Source of the DNA: Thermomicrobiales bacterium
Lineage (GTDB): Bacteria; Chloroflexota; Chloroflexia; Thermomicrobiales; CFX8
Length of the DNA: 64,000 nt
Assembly: GCA_037045155.1 (NCBI GenBank)
Contig: JBAOIG010000005.1
Span: forward strand, 806,001 to 870,000
Direction of reading: 5' to 3'
A program made the position numbers and the translations under genes. The notes below the pieces were generated by a model. It saw only the letters and a program-made list of their open reading frames with translations, was not told the origin of the DNA and did not search any database. Each line of letters starts with the position of its first letter. Positions within the stretch are counted from its first letter, which is position 1. Shown piece by piece: positions 1 to 7,930 of the stretch.

Positions 1-210
1 TGGGTCAGCTAGAGGTGATCCTGCCGGCCGGCGTTGGCACGATCGTTGACTGGCAGGTCGGCGCGGGCGACATTACAATCTTCGATTCGTTCCAGCAATC
101 CGGCGCGGGCCGCAGTGGCGTCGAGCGCCGTGAGGGTTCGAGTGGCCATGTCGTGCGGCTGCAGCTTCTCGATCGGGGTCGGCGATATCGAGGTGCGCGA
201 TGGGCGATAA
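1..210 (+). CDS. LiaF-like envelope-stress protein, C-terminal end (partial, frameshifted)
   Basis: The gene is cut by the window start and only its C-terminal region is visible. From base 3 the frame reads GQLEVILPAGVGT and later VGAGDITIFD, a glycine-rich beta pattern typical of the C-terminal domain of LiaF/cell-wall-active-antibiotics response proteins. After VVRLQL the frame goes astray. Removing one T of the TT at 166-167 gives SIGVGDIEVRDGR and a TAA at 208-210, the ending expected for this family. Without that correction the frame closes at 216-218. The next gene starts at 200 inside this end, so the two are translationally coupled. The family assignment rests on pattern similarity and on the two following genes. 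Confidence 0.6.
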
Positions 211-385
211 GTCACTGAACATAACCGCTGTCGTTCTCGGACTGCTGTTCGTCGTGATCGGCGTGCTCTTCCTGTTGAACGAGTACGATCTCATCAAGGT
301 GGACGGTTACTATATCCTCCCGCTGCTGGTCATCGGTGTCGGGGTGGCGATATTGCTGGGTAGTCGTAGCCCGGGTAAGCAATAA
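200..385 (+). CDS. Small LiaI/LiaF-type two-helix membrane protein
   Basis: A 61-residue protein made almost entirely of two membrane segments, about residues 8-26 (VVLGLLFVVIGVLFLL) and 38-54 (ILPLLVIGVGVAILLG), joined by a short loop with NEYDLIKVDGYY. This is the small transmembrane module found as a stand-alone protein or as the N-terminus of LiaF-like proteins. The ATG overlaps the end of the preceding LiaF-like gene and a larger LiaF-like gene follows 12 bases later, so the three form one operon. A role in sensing or answering envelope stress is inferred from family and context only. Confidence 0.7.
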   Translation: MGDKSLNITAVVLGLLFVVIGVLFLLNEYDLIKVDGYYILPLLVIGVGVAILLGSRSPGKQ

Positions 386-397
386 GGAGAACCGAGA

Positions 398-1111
398 GTG
401 AGACTGAATCACGGCCGGCTTCTCATCGGGATCGTATTGGTGCTGCTCGGCGTGCTTCTGATTCTCGAACGCGCGGGGATGGTTGGAAGCTTCAACGTCT
501 GGAGTCTCTGGCCGCTCTTCGTCGTTGCCGTTGGTCTGTCGATATTGAGCAGTGGCGGCAGAGCGAACCTGGGTGGCTGGATTGTTACCGGTGTCGGCGT
601 TGTGCTGCTCGTCCAGAGTCTCGATCTGTTCTCCTTCAACCTCTGGAGTATCTTCGGCGCACTCGTCCTGGTCGGCATCGGCGTCTCGTTCATCCTGCGC
701 CGCGATATGCCGCTCCCCGACGGCAGCTCGCACTCGTCACCAACGGCGGGGACAACGGGCAATTCCAGCATCGACGACGTCGTCAACCTGACGACGATCT
801 TCAACGACAACGACGTCGTCAGCGCTGCCACTGCCTTTCGCGGTGGCTCGGCTACGTTGATCTTCGGCGATGTCGATCTCGACCTGAGCAGAGCGCAACT
901 CTCGCCGAATGGCGCAGTGCTCAACGTCACAATGATCTTCGGCGACCTGGATATCACCGTCCCGGCCGGCTGGACAGTCCGCGTTGATGGAACCTCGATT
1001 CTCGGTGATATCAAGAACCATGCGGCGTCGATCACCGACCCAACGCAGCCCGGGCTCGTCATTCGCGCCACCACGATCTTTGGCGATATCGACGTGAACC
1101 AGCGCGGCTGA
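398..1111 (+). CDS. LiaF-like transmembrane/toastrack envelope protein
   Basis: A 237-residue protein starting at GTG behind AAGGAGA. Residues 8-90 hold about four hydrophobic helices (for example LLIGIVLVLLGVLLILERAG and WPLFVVAVGLSIL). After a Ser/Thr linker, residues 125-235 carry the repeated pattern TTIF, SATLIFGDVDLDLS, MIFGDLDITVPAGW and TTIFGDIDV, characteristic of the beta-rich LiaF C-terminal domain. Members modulate cell-envelope stress signalling in Firmicutes, usually beside a LiaSR two-component system. No such system is adjacent here, so the regulatory role is inferred. It is the last gene of a three-gene LiaF/LiaI-type operon. Confidence 0.75.
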   Translation: MRLNHGRLLIGIVLVLLGVLLILERAGMVGSFNVWSLWPLFVVAVGLSILSSGGRANLGGWIVTGVGVVLLVQSLDLFSFNLWSIFGALVLVGIGVSFILRRDMPLPDGSSHSSPTAGTTGNSSIDDVVNLTTIFNDNDVVSAATAFRGGSATLIFGDVDLDLSRAQLSPNGAVLNVTMIFGDLDITVPAGWTVRVDGTSILGDIKNHAASITDPTQPGLVIRATTIFGDIDVNQRG

Positions 1112-1273
1112 CGCCAATCGGGGCGCTGTTTGCCTGTGCTACTATCGTGGCACGATACGCCTGCAGCAGCCATGGTGCCCTCCCCCGCGACGCAATCATC
1201 TGTTACTGCTGGCCCGATTCTTGCCGTAAGCACTGACATCGTGGACAGGTACCCAGATCGAGGGAGGCGAGCG

Positions 1274-2353
1274 ATGGAGAATGTCCGCAGGCGAGCGTGG
1301 ATCGTCACGGCGATCGCCACTGTCGCGCTACTGGCCCTGATCTATATCGGCTCGCGTGGTCTGCGCGACTTTGACTCATCGCTGATCGGCTATTGCGTCG
1401 CGACGATCTTCGCGGTTGCCGCGATGACCTGGCGCTACACGCTCTGGCTCGGCCGGCCGCCGACCTGGCGCTACTTTCGCGCTGGGTGGGCGAACTTCCT
1501 GTCGGTGGCGAACTTCCGCCGCTATGCCCTCATGATCCCGAAGGCATGGTGGACAGACATCTTCGGCCAGACCTTCATCCTCCGGCGCAGCACTACCCGG
1601 TGGGTGATGCACATGTGCATCTTCTGGGGTGTGCTCCTGTCGGTCATGGTGACGGTCCCGCTGACGTTTGGCTGGATTCGCTTCACCCTCAAGGGCATCG
1701 ACCACTATACGGCCTGGTTCTTCGGCTTCCCGATCTTCACCTTCCCGATCGCCGCGCGCTCCGGCTTCGCGATTTACCACGTCCTCGATTTCACCGCCGC
1801 GCTGCTCCTCATCGGGTTGGCGATCGCGTTCTGGCGGCGAATTACCGACATGGGACTGATGTCGACGCAGCGCTTTGGCTTCGACCTCGTGCCGCTGATC
1901 CTGCTCTTTGCCATCGCGGTGACTGGCCTGGCGTTGACGGCGTCGTCGACCTGGTGGGAGGGTAAGTTCTACTGGTTTATCGCGCTCACCCACGAGATCG
2001 TCGTCGTTCTCTGGTTACTGTCGATGCCGTTCGGCAAGTTTTTCCACATCATCCAGCGCCCCGCCAGCATCGGCGTCACCCTCTATCAGCAAGTCAATCA
2101 GGACGTCGAGCACTACCACCTCCCCGATCCCGCTCACGCCAACCGGGCGATCGGCAGTGGCGCCTGCCGGCGCTGCGGTGAAGCGCTGCCGTCTCAGCAG
2201 TTCATCAACGACCTGAAGGGCGTGCTGTCCGACCTGGGGCAGGACTACGACCTGGGTGAGGACAAGGGCCAACTGCAGGACTACTGTCCGACCTGCAAGC
2301 GCATCCTGCGTGGGCAGGCGTACTACGAGATGATGGGACGACGGTTTCTCTAG
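1274..2353 (+). CDS. NarI/DsrM-like cytochrome b subunit with C-terminal zinc-ribbon-like tail
   Basis: The start is ATG at 1274, with GGGAGG at 1262-1267; an in-frame extension from 1130 has no good ribosome site. The 359-residue protein has about seven membrane helices. Histidines occur in or next to helices (WVMHMCIFWG, FAIYHVLDF, IALTHEIVVV, PFGKFFHIIQRP), resembling haem-ligating helices of NarI/HdrE/DsrM-type quinol dehydrogenases. The C-terminal 80 residues are soluble and carry two CxxC pairs (CRRCGEALP and CPTCKRIL). It opens the redox operon and presumably exchanges electrons between the quinone pool and the molybdoenzyme. Such proteins can be labelled as MFS transporters, which this one does not resemble. 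Haem binding is inferred from histidine placement. Confidence 0.7.
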   Translation: MENVRRRAWIVTAIATVALLALIYIGSRGLRDFDSSLIGYCVATIFAVAAMTWRYTLWLGRPPTWRYFRAGWANFLSVANFRRYALMIPKAWWTDIFGQTFILRRSTTRWVMHMCIFWGVLLSVMVTVPLTFGWIRFTLKGIDHYTAWFFGFPIFTFPIAARSGFAIYHVLDFTAALLLIGLAIAFWRRITDMGLMSTQRFGFDLVPLILLFAIAVTGLALTASSTWWEGKFYWFIALTHEIVVVLWLLSMPFGKFFHIIQRPASIGVTLYQQVNQDVEHYHLPDPAHANRAIGSGACRRCGEALPSQQFINDLKGVLSDLGQDYDLGEDKGQLQDYCPTCKRILRGQAYYEMMGRRFL

Positions 2354-2395
2354 ACACACGGACGCACGAGACGAACCCCCGGCGAGGAGGCTGCC

Positions 2396-4697
2396 ATGTC
2401 GGTCAACAAGGACACCTTCGTTCCCGACCGCGATTTCAACTATGACTTTCAGGAGGTCGGGCGCACCGACGAGCAGTGGCAGCACGCCACTAACATGCCC
2501 GACACGCTTGTCCCGACGCATTGCTCCTTTTGTGGCGTCCAGTGCGGGATGAACCTGCGGGTCGAAGGTGGCAAGGTCGTCGGCGTCGAGCCGCGTAACT
2601 ACGCCCACAATCGGGGCTCGCTCTGCCCCAAGGGCGTCGTTGCCTATCAGCAAGCCAACCATCCCGACCGGCTGCTATACCCGATGATCCGCCGTGGTGG
2701 CAAGGGCGGCAAGCTGGAGCGCGCAAGCTGGGACGAGGCGCTTGGCTACGTGGTCTCCCGTTGGCAGCAGCTGGCAATCCGAGCATGGCCGCGACGCTGT
2801 TGCCGTCTATTCCGGCTCGTCGATGACGAATGAGAAGTGCTATCTGGCCGGCAAGTTCGCTCGGCTCGGGCTGCAGACCCGCCACATCGATTACAACGGC
2901 CGGCTCTGTATGTCGTCGGCCGCGGGCGCATATTCGAAGGCATTTGGCATCGATCGCGCTCCGCTGCCGATGACGGACATCCCGCTGACAAAGTCGATAC
3001 TCGTCGTCGGTTCGAACGTCGCCGAATGCTTCCCGGTGATGATGCAATGGCTCTGGCGCGCGCGCGATCGCGGCGCCAGCCTGATCGTGGTTGACCCCCG
3101 CGAGACCCCGCTCGCCCGCACCGCCGACCTCTGGCTGCCAGTCAAGCCCGGCACCGATATCGCGCTCCTCAACGCCATGCTGCGCGTCATCATCCACGAC
3201 GGGCTGGTCGATGAGGAATACGTCCGGTCGCGGACGAACGGTTGGGACGATGTCGTCGAGATGGTCGAGCCGTTCACGCCCGAATATGCCGAGTCGCTCT
3301 GTGGCGTGCCGGCCAAGCGCATCGTCGCCGCCGCTCGCCTCTATGGCCGCGCGGACCCATCGCTCGTCATGCACGCTCGCGGTATCGAGCATTCCACCCA
3401 CGGCGTCGACAACTGCCTCGCCTGTATCAACCTCGCGTTGGCGCGCGGGCAGATGGGCAAGCCGGGCGGCGGCGCAATGACAATCACCGGCCAGGGCAAC
3501 GGCCAGGGCGGTCGCGAAGTCGGCCAGAAGGCCAACCAGCTGCCCGGCTATCGCCATATGGACGTCCCCGAGGACCGCATGCACATGGCCCGCTTCTGGG
3601 GGATTCCCGAGCCGGAGCTGCCCGGCCCCGGAGCAGCCGCGACCGAGATGATCCACCTGATGGCTTCTGGTGATATCCGCAGCTGCATCGTCATCTGCTC
3701 GAATCTGATGGTGTCCTTGCCCGACCTCAACGTCGTCCAGCGAGCGCTGGAGAACCTCGACCCGCTGATCGTTGTGGACTTCTTCATGTCGGAGACGGCC
3801 GAGCTGGCCGATGTCGTCTTGCCCGGCACCGTCTGGTGCGAGGACGAGGGCACAACGACGAACCTCGAAGGCCGCGTGATCAAGATCAACGCTGCCCAGG
3901 AGCCGCCCGGTGAGGCCCGTCGCGACTGGGAGATCATGAACGAGCTGGCCGACCGGCTTGGCCGCGGCAATCTCTTCCCGGCCCGCAGCGCCCTGGCGAT
4001 CTGGAACGAGCTGCGCGAGGCGTCTCGCGGCGGTATTTCCGACTATTACGGGATCACCTGGGAGAAGATCGAGGATCAGCAGGGAGTCTTCTGGCCATGT
4101 CCGGAGCTGGACCATCCCGGCACCCCGCGTCTCTTCACCGAGCGCTTCGGGCACCCCGATGGGCGGGCGCGCATGTTCGCTATTCCCTATCAGCCGCCGG
4201 CCGAGGAGCCGGGCGATGCTTATCCGTTCCGGCTAACGACTGGCCGCGTGGTCTATCACTATCTCTCCGGCAATCAGACCCGTCGAATCGGCTTTCTCGC
4301 CAGCCAGGCGCCCGAGCCGTGGGTCGAGATTCACCCGAATGCAGCCGAACGGCTCGGCATTCAGGATGGCGAGATTGTGCGTGTGCGCACCAAGCGCGCC
4401 CAGATGGAGGTCAAGGCACTGGTCGTCCCGACCATCCGACCGGACACGATCTTCATCCCCTATCACTGGGGCCATCGGCTCGCCGCCAACCAGCTGACCA
4501 ATCCGGCCGTCGATCCCGGGGTGAAGATTCCGGAATACAAAGCCTGCGCCGCGACCGTCGAGAAGGTCCAGGCTGTCTCGACGATCTCCCAGAATGGCGC
4601 GATCGAGAACTTCACTCCGGCGAACGCCCCGAAGATGTTCCCCTACGCTAACGGCGAGGTGAAGACCCCCGTCGCGGAGGAGGCGAAGACCCATTGA
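2396..4697 (+). CDS. NasA-like molybdopterin oxidoreductase (catalytic subunit, one-base frameshift)
   Basis: A catalytic subunit of the DMSO-reductase superfamily, about 766 residues when repaired. A [4Fe-4S] motif is at C43-x2-C46-x3-C50-x26-C77 (THCSFCGVQC, SLCPKG). The likely Mo ligand is C171 in NGRLCMSSAAGAY, close to the NasA/NarB form rather than the Sec/Cys formate dehydrogenase form. Later come GQGNGQGG and a C-terminal molydopterin-dinucleotide domain (YHYLSGNQTRR, IPYHWG). There is no Tat signal, so it is probably cytoplasmic. One extra A in AA at 2776-2777 breaks the frame after SRWQQLA; deleting it continues as SEHGRDAVAVYSGSS. Assimilatory nitrate reduction is the best guess, supported by the HPP gene downstream; formate dehydrogenase is the main alternative. 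Confidence 0.75.
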
Positions 4698-4886
4698 GTG
4701 GCGCGTCAACGTCAAAGTGGCATATATGTTGGCGCGGCAGCCACCCCGGTGGCCTGTCATTTCGAGTGCGAACGCGAGAAATCTCTTCTGCGTTGGATTG
4801 GCATCGAACGGGTGGGAGATCTTTCGCTGCGGCTCAAGATGACGGGACAAACGGCAGGCTGCCGATCGGACAGTCTGACGTTGACA
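4698..4886. repeat. Dispersed MITE-like repeat, divergent copy
   Basis: A non-coding unit just after the molybdoenzyme stop. Its ends are roughly inverted (GTCAACGTCA near 4706 and TGACGTTGAC at 4875-4884). The interior has the long imperfect hairpin seen in the other copies: CTGTCATTTCGAGTGCGAAC in the left arm and AGATCTTTCGCTGCGGCTC in the right. It is the least conserved member of the family found at 4.7-5.3 and 43.2-45.5 kb. Open frames through it are not genes. Confidence 0.6.
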
Positions 4887-4898
4887 ACCCATTGAGTG

Positions 4899-5096
4899 CT
4901 CCGACTAGGATAAAGTGTCAGGTTGGCAGCCTCCCCGCACCTTGTCATCCTCTGCCCAGAGGGCGCCCGCGCAGCCGAAGGATCTCCCTGCGTTCGACTG
5001 TATCCAGCCAGGGGAGATTCCTCGCTGCGGCCCGGAATGACAACGAGCGGTGGTGGCTGTCGCACCACAGTACAGGACACATCACGCTGGTCGGAG
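4899..5096. repeat. MITE-like repeat, near-copy of the one at 45308-45519
   Basis: This unit of about 198 bp begins CTCCGACTAGGATAAAGTGTC and ends GACACATCACGCTGGTCGGAG, which are imperfect inverted ends. The interior shares long stretches with 45308-45519, including GTTGGCAGCCTCCCCGCACC near the left end and GTGGCTGTCGCACCACAGTA near the right. The two halves are imperfect inverted copies, so the whole unit could fold into one long hairpin. It lies between two subunit genes of the redox operon. Confidence 0.85.
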
Positions 5097-5100
5097 CATT

Positions 5101-5320
5101 GAGTGGCGCGTCAACGGCAATCTGTCCGGTGGGCGGCGTCTCCTTCCTCTGTCATCCTGCGTGGTGCGTCAACGCCGACCCGCCGGATCGGCAGTATCCC
5201 TCTGTGCCTGTCATCCTGAACCGCAGTGAAGGATCTCCCCCGCGCTGCCGCGCACGGACGCAGGAGAGATTCTTCGCGGGCCGGACGCGCAATGTCGACT
5301 GCCGCCCCCATCCCTCCGCC
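5101..5320. repeat. Dispersed hairpin repeat upstream of the ferredoxin subunit gene
   Basis: This third unit of the block has the inverted core GTCATCCTGAACCGCAGTGA at 5210-5229, answered by AGATTCTTCGCGGGCCGG around 5267-5284. It carries the 'tcatcctgag...aaggatct' signature of the repeat family, but its outer ends (GTGGCGCGTCAACGGC) differ from the IS630-type ends. It runs up to the ribosome-binding site of the next gene, so it could form part of that gene's leader RNA. Confidence 0.6.
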
Positions 5321-5336
5321 ACCGAAAGGAGCGTCC

Positions 5337-5960
5337 GTGGCCGTCAAGTCAATCTTCCTCGACCCTAGCCGCTGTATCGGCTGCCGTGCCTGCGAGGCTG
5401 CCTGTCGGGAATGTGACACACACAAGGGTGAGAGCATGATCATGGTCGATTTCATCGACCGTGGCACGAGCGTCGCGACCCAGCCGACGCTCTGCATGCA
5501 TTGTGAGGACCCGGTCGCCCCGTGCGCTCAGGTCTGCCCGGTGATGGCGATCCTGATTACGCCGGATGGCGTCGTCCAGCAAGCCGAGCCGTCGCGTTGC
5601 ATCGGCTGCCGCAACTGCGTCTATGCCTGCCCCTTCGGGGTGCCGAAGTTCGACATCGAGGCTCGGCTGATGAAGAAGTGCAACCTGTGCTACGACCGAA
5701 CCAGCCAGGGGCTACAGCCCTGGTGCGCGCAGGCCTGCCCGACGCAGGCAATCTGGTACGGGGACTATCAGGAGTTCATCAACCAGCGCGAGGGGCGCGC
5801 AGTCGAGGTGACCAGCTTTGGGCCGCAGTCGGTGCGGACCAAGAACTACCACGTTGTGCCGGCCGATGAGCCACGGTTGGACGTCACTCTACTGCTGATG
5901 GAGGCCGACGGGCGGATTGTGCAGACCGGCGGCGCCGACGAGGAGGCATGGGTGCTATGA
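5337..5960 (+). CDS. Four-cluster ferredoxin-type electron-transfer subunit
   Basis: I place the start at GTG 5337, which has AAAGGAG at 5325-5331; the in-frame ATG at 5292 lies in the repeat. The protein of about 207 residues has four cysteine groups (CIGCRACEAACREC, CMHCEDPVAPCAQVC, CIGCRNCVYAC, CNLC followed by CAQACP), the pattern of DmsB/NrfC/HybA-type subunits carrying four [4Fe-4S] clusters. It should carry electrons between the membrane subunit and the molybdoenzyme. It has no signal peptide and overlaps the next gene by 13 bases. Its separation from the catalytic gene by a 640-bp repeat block is unusual for such an operon. Confidence 0.85.
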   Translation: MAVKSIFLDPSRCIGCRACEAACRECDTHKGESMIMVDFIDRGTSVATQPTLCMHCEDPVAPCAQVCPVMAILITPDGVVQQAEPSRCIGCRNCVYACPFGVPKFDIEARLMKKCNLCYDRTSQGLQPWCAQACPTQAIWYGDYQEFINQREGRAVEVTSFGPQSVRTKNYHVVPADEPRLDVTLLLMEADGRIVQTGGADEEAWVL

Positions 5961-6496
5961 AGCAAGCGGACGACGAGCTTCTCAGTCCTCGCAATCGCGA
6001 CGAACGCTGGAACGTCGCGTTTCCCTTTGGCTGGGACGCCGACGACGCCGTCTCGCGCCGCCAGCTCCTGCGTTGGGCCGTGATGACTTCCGGCGCGCTC
6101 TTCGCTGCGACGGCCGGCCTCGCCGGTCTTGGCCTCTTCCGCGACCGACGCACGGTCGATTTCCAGAAGATCATCAAGGCGAATGACGTCGCTGTTGGCG
6201 AGGCGCACTACTTCAGCTATCCAGGCACGACCAACCCGGACCCAAGTAACGACCACCACGGCATCCTCCTGCGTCTCACAAACGACCGTTTTGTCGCCTA
6301 CAACGGCAAGTGCACCCATCTGTCTTGCGCCGTCTACTGGAATGCCGATCGGGGGATCTTGCACTGCCCCTGTCACAATGGGTCATTTGATCCGGAGACC
6401 GGCGACCCGATCGCCGGCCCGCCGACCAGACCGCTACCGAAGATCGCGCTCCAGCAGGAGAACGGAGTCATCTACGCGCTGCAGGTGGCGCCATGA
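5948..6496 (+). CDS. Rieske [2Fe-2S] protein with Tat-type signal anchor
   Basis: A 182-residue protein with the Rieske cluster boxes C122-T-H124-L-S-C127 and C140-P-C142-H143-N-G-S-F: C122, H124, C140 and H143 are cluster ligands, and C127 with C142 the usual disulfide. Near residue 37 SRRQLLRW followed by a hydrophobic stretch (AVMTSGALFAATAGLAGLGL) looks like an uncleaved Tat signal anchor, which would place the Rieske domain outside the membrane. The gene overlaps its neighbours on both sides. An alternative start is ATG 5957. A Rieske subunit in a NasA-like operon suggests a bc-like quinol-oxidising module. Confidence 0.9.
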   Translation: MGAMKQADDELLSPRNRDERWNVAFPFGWDADDAVSRRQLLRWAVMTSGALFAATAGLAGLGLFRDRRTVDFQKIIKANDVAVGEAHYFSYPGTTNPDPSNDHHGILLRLTNDRFVAYNGKCTHLSCAVYWNADRGILHCPCHNGSFDPETGDPIAGPPTRPLPKIALQQENGVIYALQVAP

Positions 6497-6786
6497 TCGA
6501 TCAGACCGATCGCGATGACCGCCCCCTCGCAATCCCAACCAGCTCCGAGGGGCGCCGCCCGTCCGTTGGCCAGACGGGCCTTGTCATGCTCGGCCTGGCC
6601 GTCGGCATCCTCCTGATGTCGTTGCAGCTCTGGCTACTGACGCTGGCCTTCGACTTGTACCAGCTGAATGACGACCGCGGCACGGTGCTGGTGGCGATCT
6701 TCTCCGGTCTCGTCTTCCTCGGCGGGGTGATCATGCTTCGATTGCTCGGCTGGCCACAGCGCCCTCCCCGGCGCGGGTCGCGGTGA
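6493..6786 (+). CDS. Small two-helix membrane protein of the redox operon
   Basis: A 97-residue protein whose ATGA start overlaps the Rieske stop. After a polar N-terminus of about 28 residues come two membrane helices, GLVMLGLAVGILLMSLQLWL and GTVLVAIFSGLVFLGGVIML, and a basic tail. I do not recognise the family with confidence. Position and overlap imply it is an accessory or anchoring subunit of the redox complex. Its stop overlaps the HPP gene start at 6783. Confidence 0.75.
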   Translation: MIDQTDRDDRPLAIPTSSEGRRPSVGQTGLVMLGLAVGILLMSLQLWLLTLAFDLYQLNDDRGTVLVAIFSGLVFLGGVIMLRLLGWPQRPPRRGSR

Positions 6787-7454
6787 ACCGATCGTCCGGG
6801 GCAATGTCCGAGCCGCCGGAAGACGATAATCGACTCGCATATGGGCCGATCGGCGGGCATCTCGCGGCGATCCTCCATGGGTTGCTCGTTCGCTTCCGCT
6901 TCGCGTCGATGGTTACGCGCCACGATGCGCGCTGGATGCTGGCGATCTTCAGCTTCGTCAATGGCTGCCTGTCGATCGCGATCATGGCGATGGCGGCGCT
7001 GGTCAGCGGCCAGCCGTTCATCTTTCCCTCGCTCGGGCCGACTGCATTCCTGTTCTTCTATGCGCCGTTGACACCGCCGGCCAGCCCGCGCAATGCCTTC
7101 ATCGGACATCTGATCGGCTCCGCGGCCGGCTATTTCAGCCTGTTTGCCTTTGGCCTGCTCCACGAGGGGCCGGCTTTGGCAACCGGCGTCACTGGTAACC
7201 GGGTCGCTGCGGCGGCGCTCTCGCTCGGGCTGACGAGCGCGCTGATGGTGCTGGCGAGAGCGCCACACCCACCGGCCGGCGCGACGACGCTGATCATCTC
7301 GCTCGGTATCCTCCGCGATCTGGACCAGATTGCGATCCTGATGGTTGCTGTCGTCCTGCTGACGATCCAGGCTATTGCGATCAACCGACTCGCCGGCCTG
7401 CCTTACCCGCTCTGGGACATCCCGCCAGCGCCCGGGCGCCGGGACGGGGGATAG
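6783..7454 (+). CDS. HPP-family membrane protein, candidate nitrite/nitrate transporter
   Basis: A 223-residue integral membrane protein with HPP-family signatures: PFIFPSLGPTAFLFFY in the second membrane segment, NAFIGHLIGSAAGYF, and APHPPAGATTLIISLG, which contains the name-giving HPP. Some members from chloroplasts and cyanobacteria mediate nitrite transport. It overlaps the preceding gene by four bases and ends the redox operon. This supports, but does not prove, a nitrogen-oxyanion role for the operon. Start ATG-like GTG at 6783 is favoured by coupling; ATG at 6804 (MSEPPEDD) is possible. Confidence 0.8.
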   Translation: MNRSSGAMSEPPEDDNRLAYGPIGGHLAAILHGLLVRFRFASMVTRHDARWMLAIFSFVNGCLSIAIMAMAALVSGQPFIFPSLGPTAFLFFYAPLTPPASPRNAFIGHLIGSAAGYFSLFAFGLLHEGPALATGVTGNRVAAAALSLGLTSALMVLARAPHPPAGATTLIISLGILRDLDQIAILMVAVVLLTIQAIAINRLAGLPYPLWDIPPAPGRRDGG

Positions 7455-7532
7455 GCGCGGTCAGCGATAGATCGGCAGATGGGGTACGGTATGCTCCAGT
7501 GACAGGATGACATCGTGGAGAGGGGTGATGGG

Positions 7533-7919
7533 ATGGATCACGAATCGGTGCTGGCGGTCTTCGACCTCGATCAGGAAGTCGATCGTTTCCTGCCTGGCGG
7601 TGGACACAGTGGCCGGCGGGCGCAGATTCTGGTCAAAGCCGACCGGTTGAGAGTCGTGCTGGTGACGATGAATGCCGGGGTCGAGCTGCACGAGCACACC
7701 GCGCCCGGGCCGATCACGATCCAGACCCTGCGCGGGCGGATGGCAGTCTCCGTCGGAACCGGCGAAGTCACGCTCGACGTCGGCGCGATGATCGCCATTG
7801 TCGAGGGCGCCCCGCACTCCGTCCGGGCGGTCGAGGACGGCGCGTTCCTGCTGACGATCGGCTACCCGTCGGCTCGGGCTGCTGCCGCCGACGATCATCT
7901 GCCGTTCGACCGCGAGTAG
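7533..7919 (+). CDS. Cupin-domain protein
   Basis: About 128 residues from ATG 7533 behind GAGAGGGG. The small beta-barrel fold shows in GVELHEHTAPGPITIQTLRGR (metal-site His residues in ELHEH) and in GAMIAIVEGAPHSVRAVEDG with a third His. The residue set fits a metal-binding cupin of the quercetinase or anti-sigma type, but the substrate cannot be predicted. It stands alone between the redox operon and a gene on the other strand. Confidence 0.8.
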   Translation: MDHESVLAVFDLDQEVDRFLPGGGHSGRRAQILVKADRLRVVLVTMNAGVELHEHTAPGPITIQTLRGRMAVSVGTGEVTLDVGAMIAIVEGAPHSVRAVEDGAFLLTIGYPSARAAAADDHLPFDRE

Positions 7920-7930
7920 TCGCGCGCCGT

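Noticed and set aside
1130..1273. N-terminal extension of the cytochrome b gene to base 1130.
   Set aside because: No ribosome site there, while ATG 1274 has GGGAGG at the right distance and starts a normal membrane protein.
2490..4154. A 554-codon open frame opposite the molybdoenzyme gene.
   Set aside because: It is a GC-rich shadow of a recognised gene, with no family motifs of its own.
4694..5368. Long open frames through the repeat block, giving peptides such as VILNRSEGSP.
   Set aside because: They are produced by the hairpin repeats, have no ribosome site and no family; the same pseudo-peptides arise at each repeat copy.
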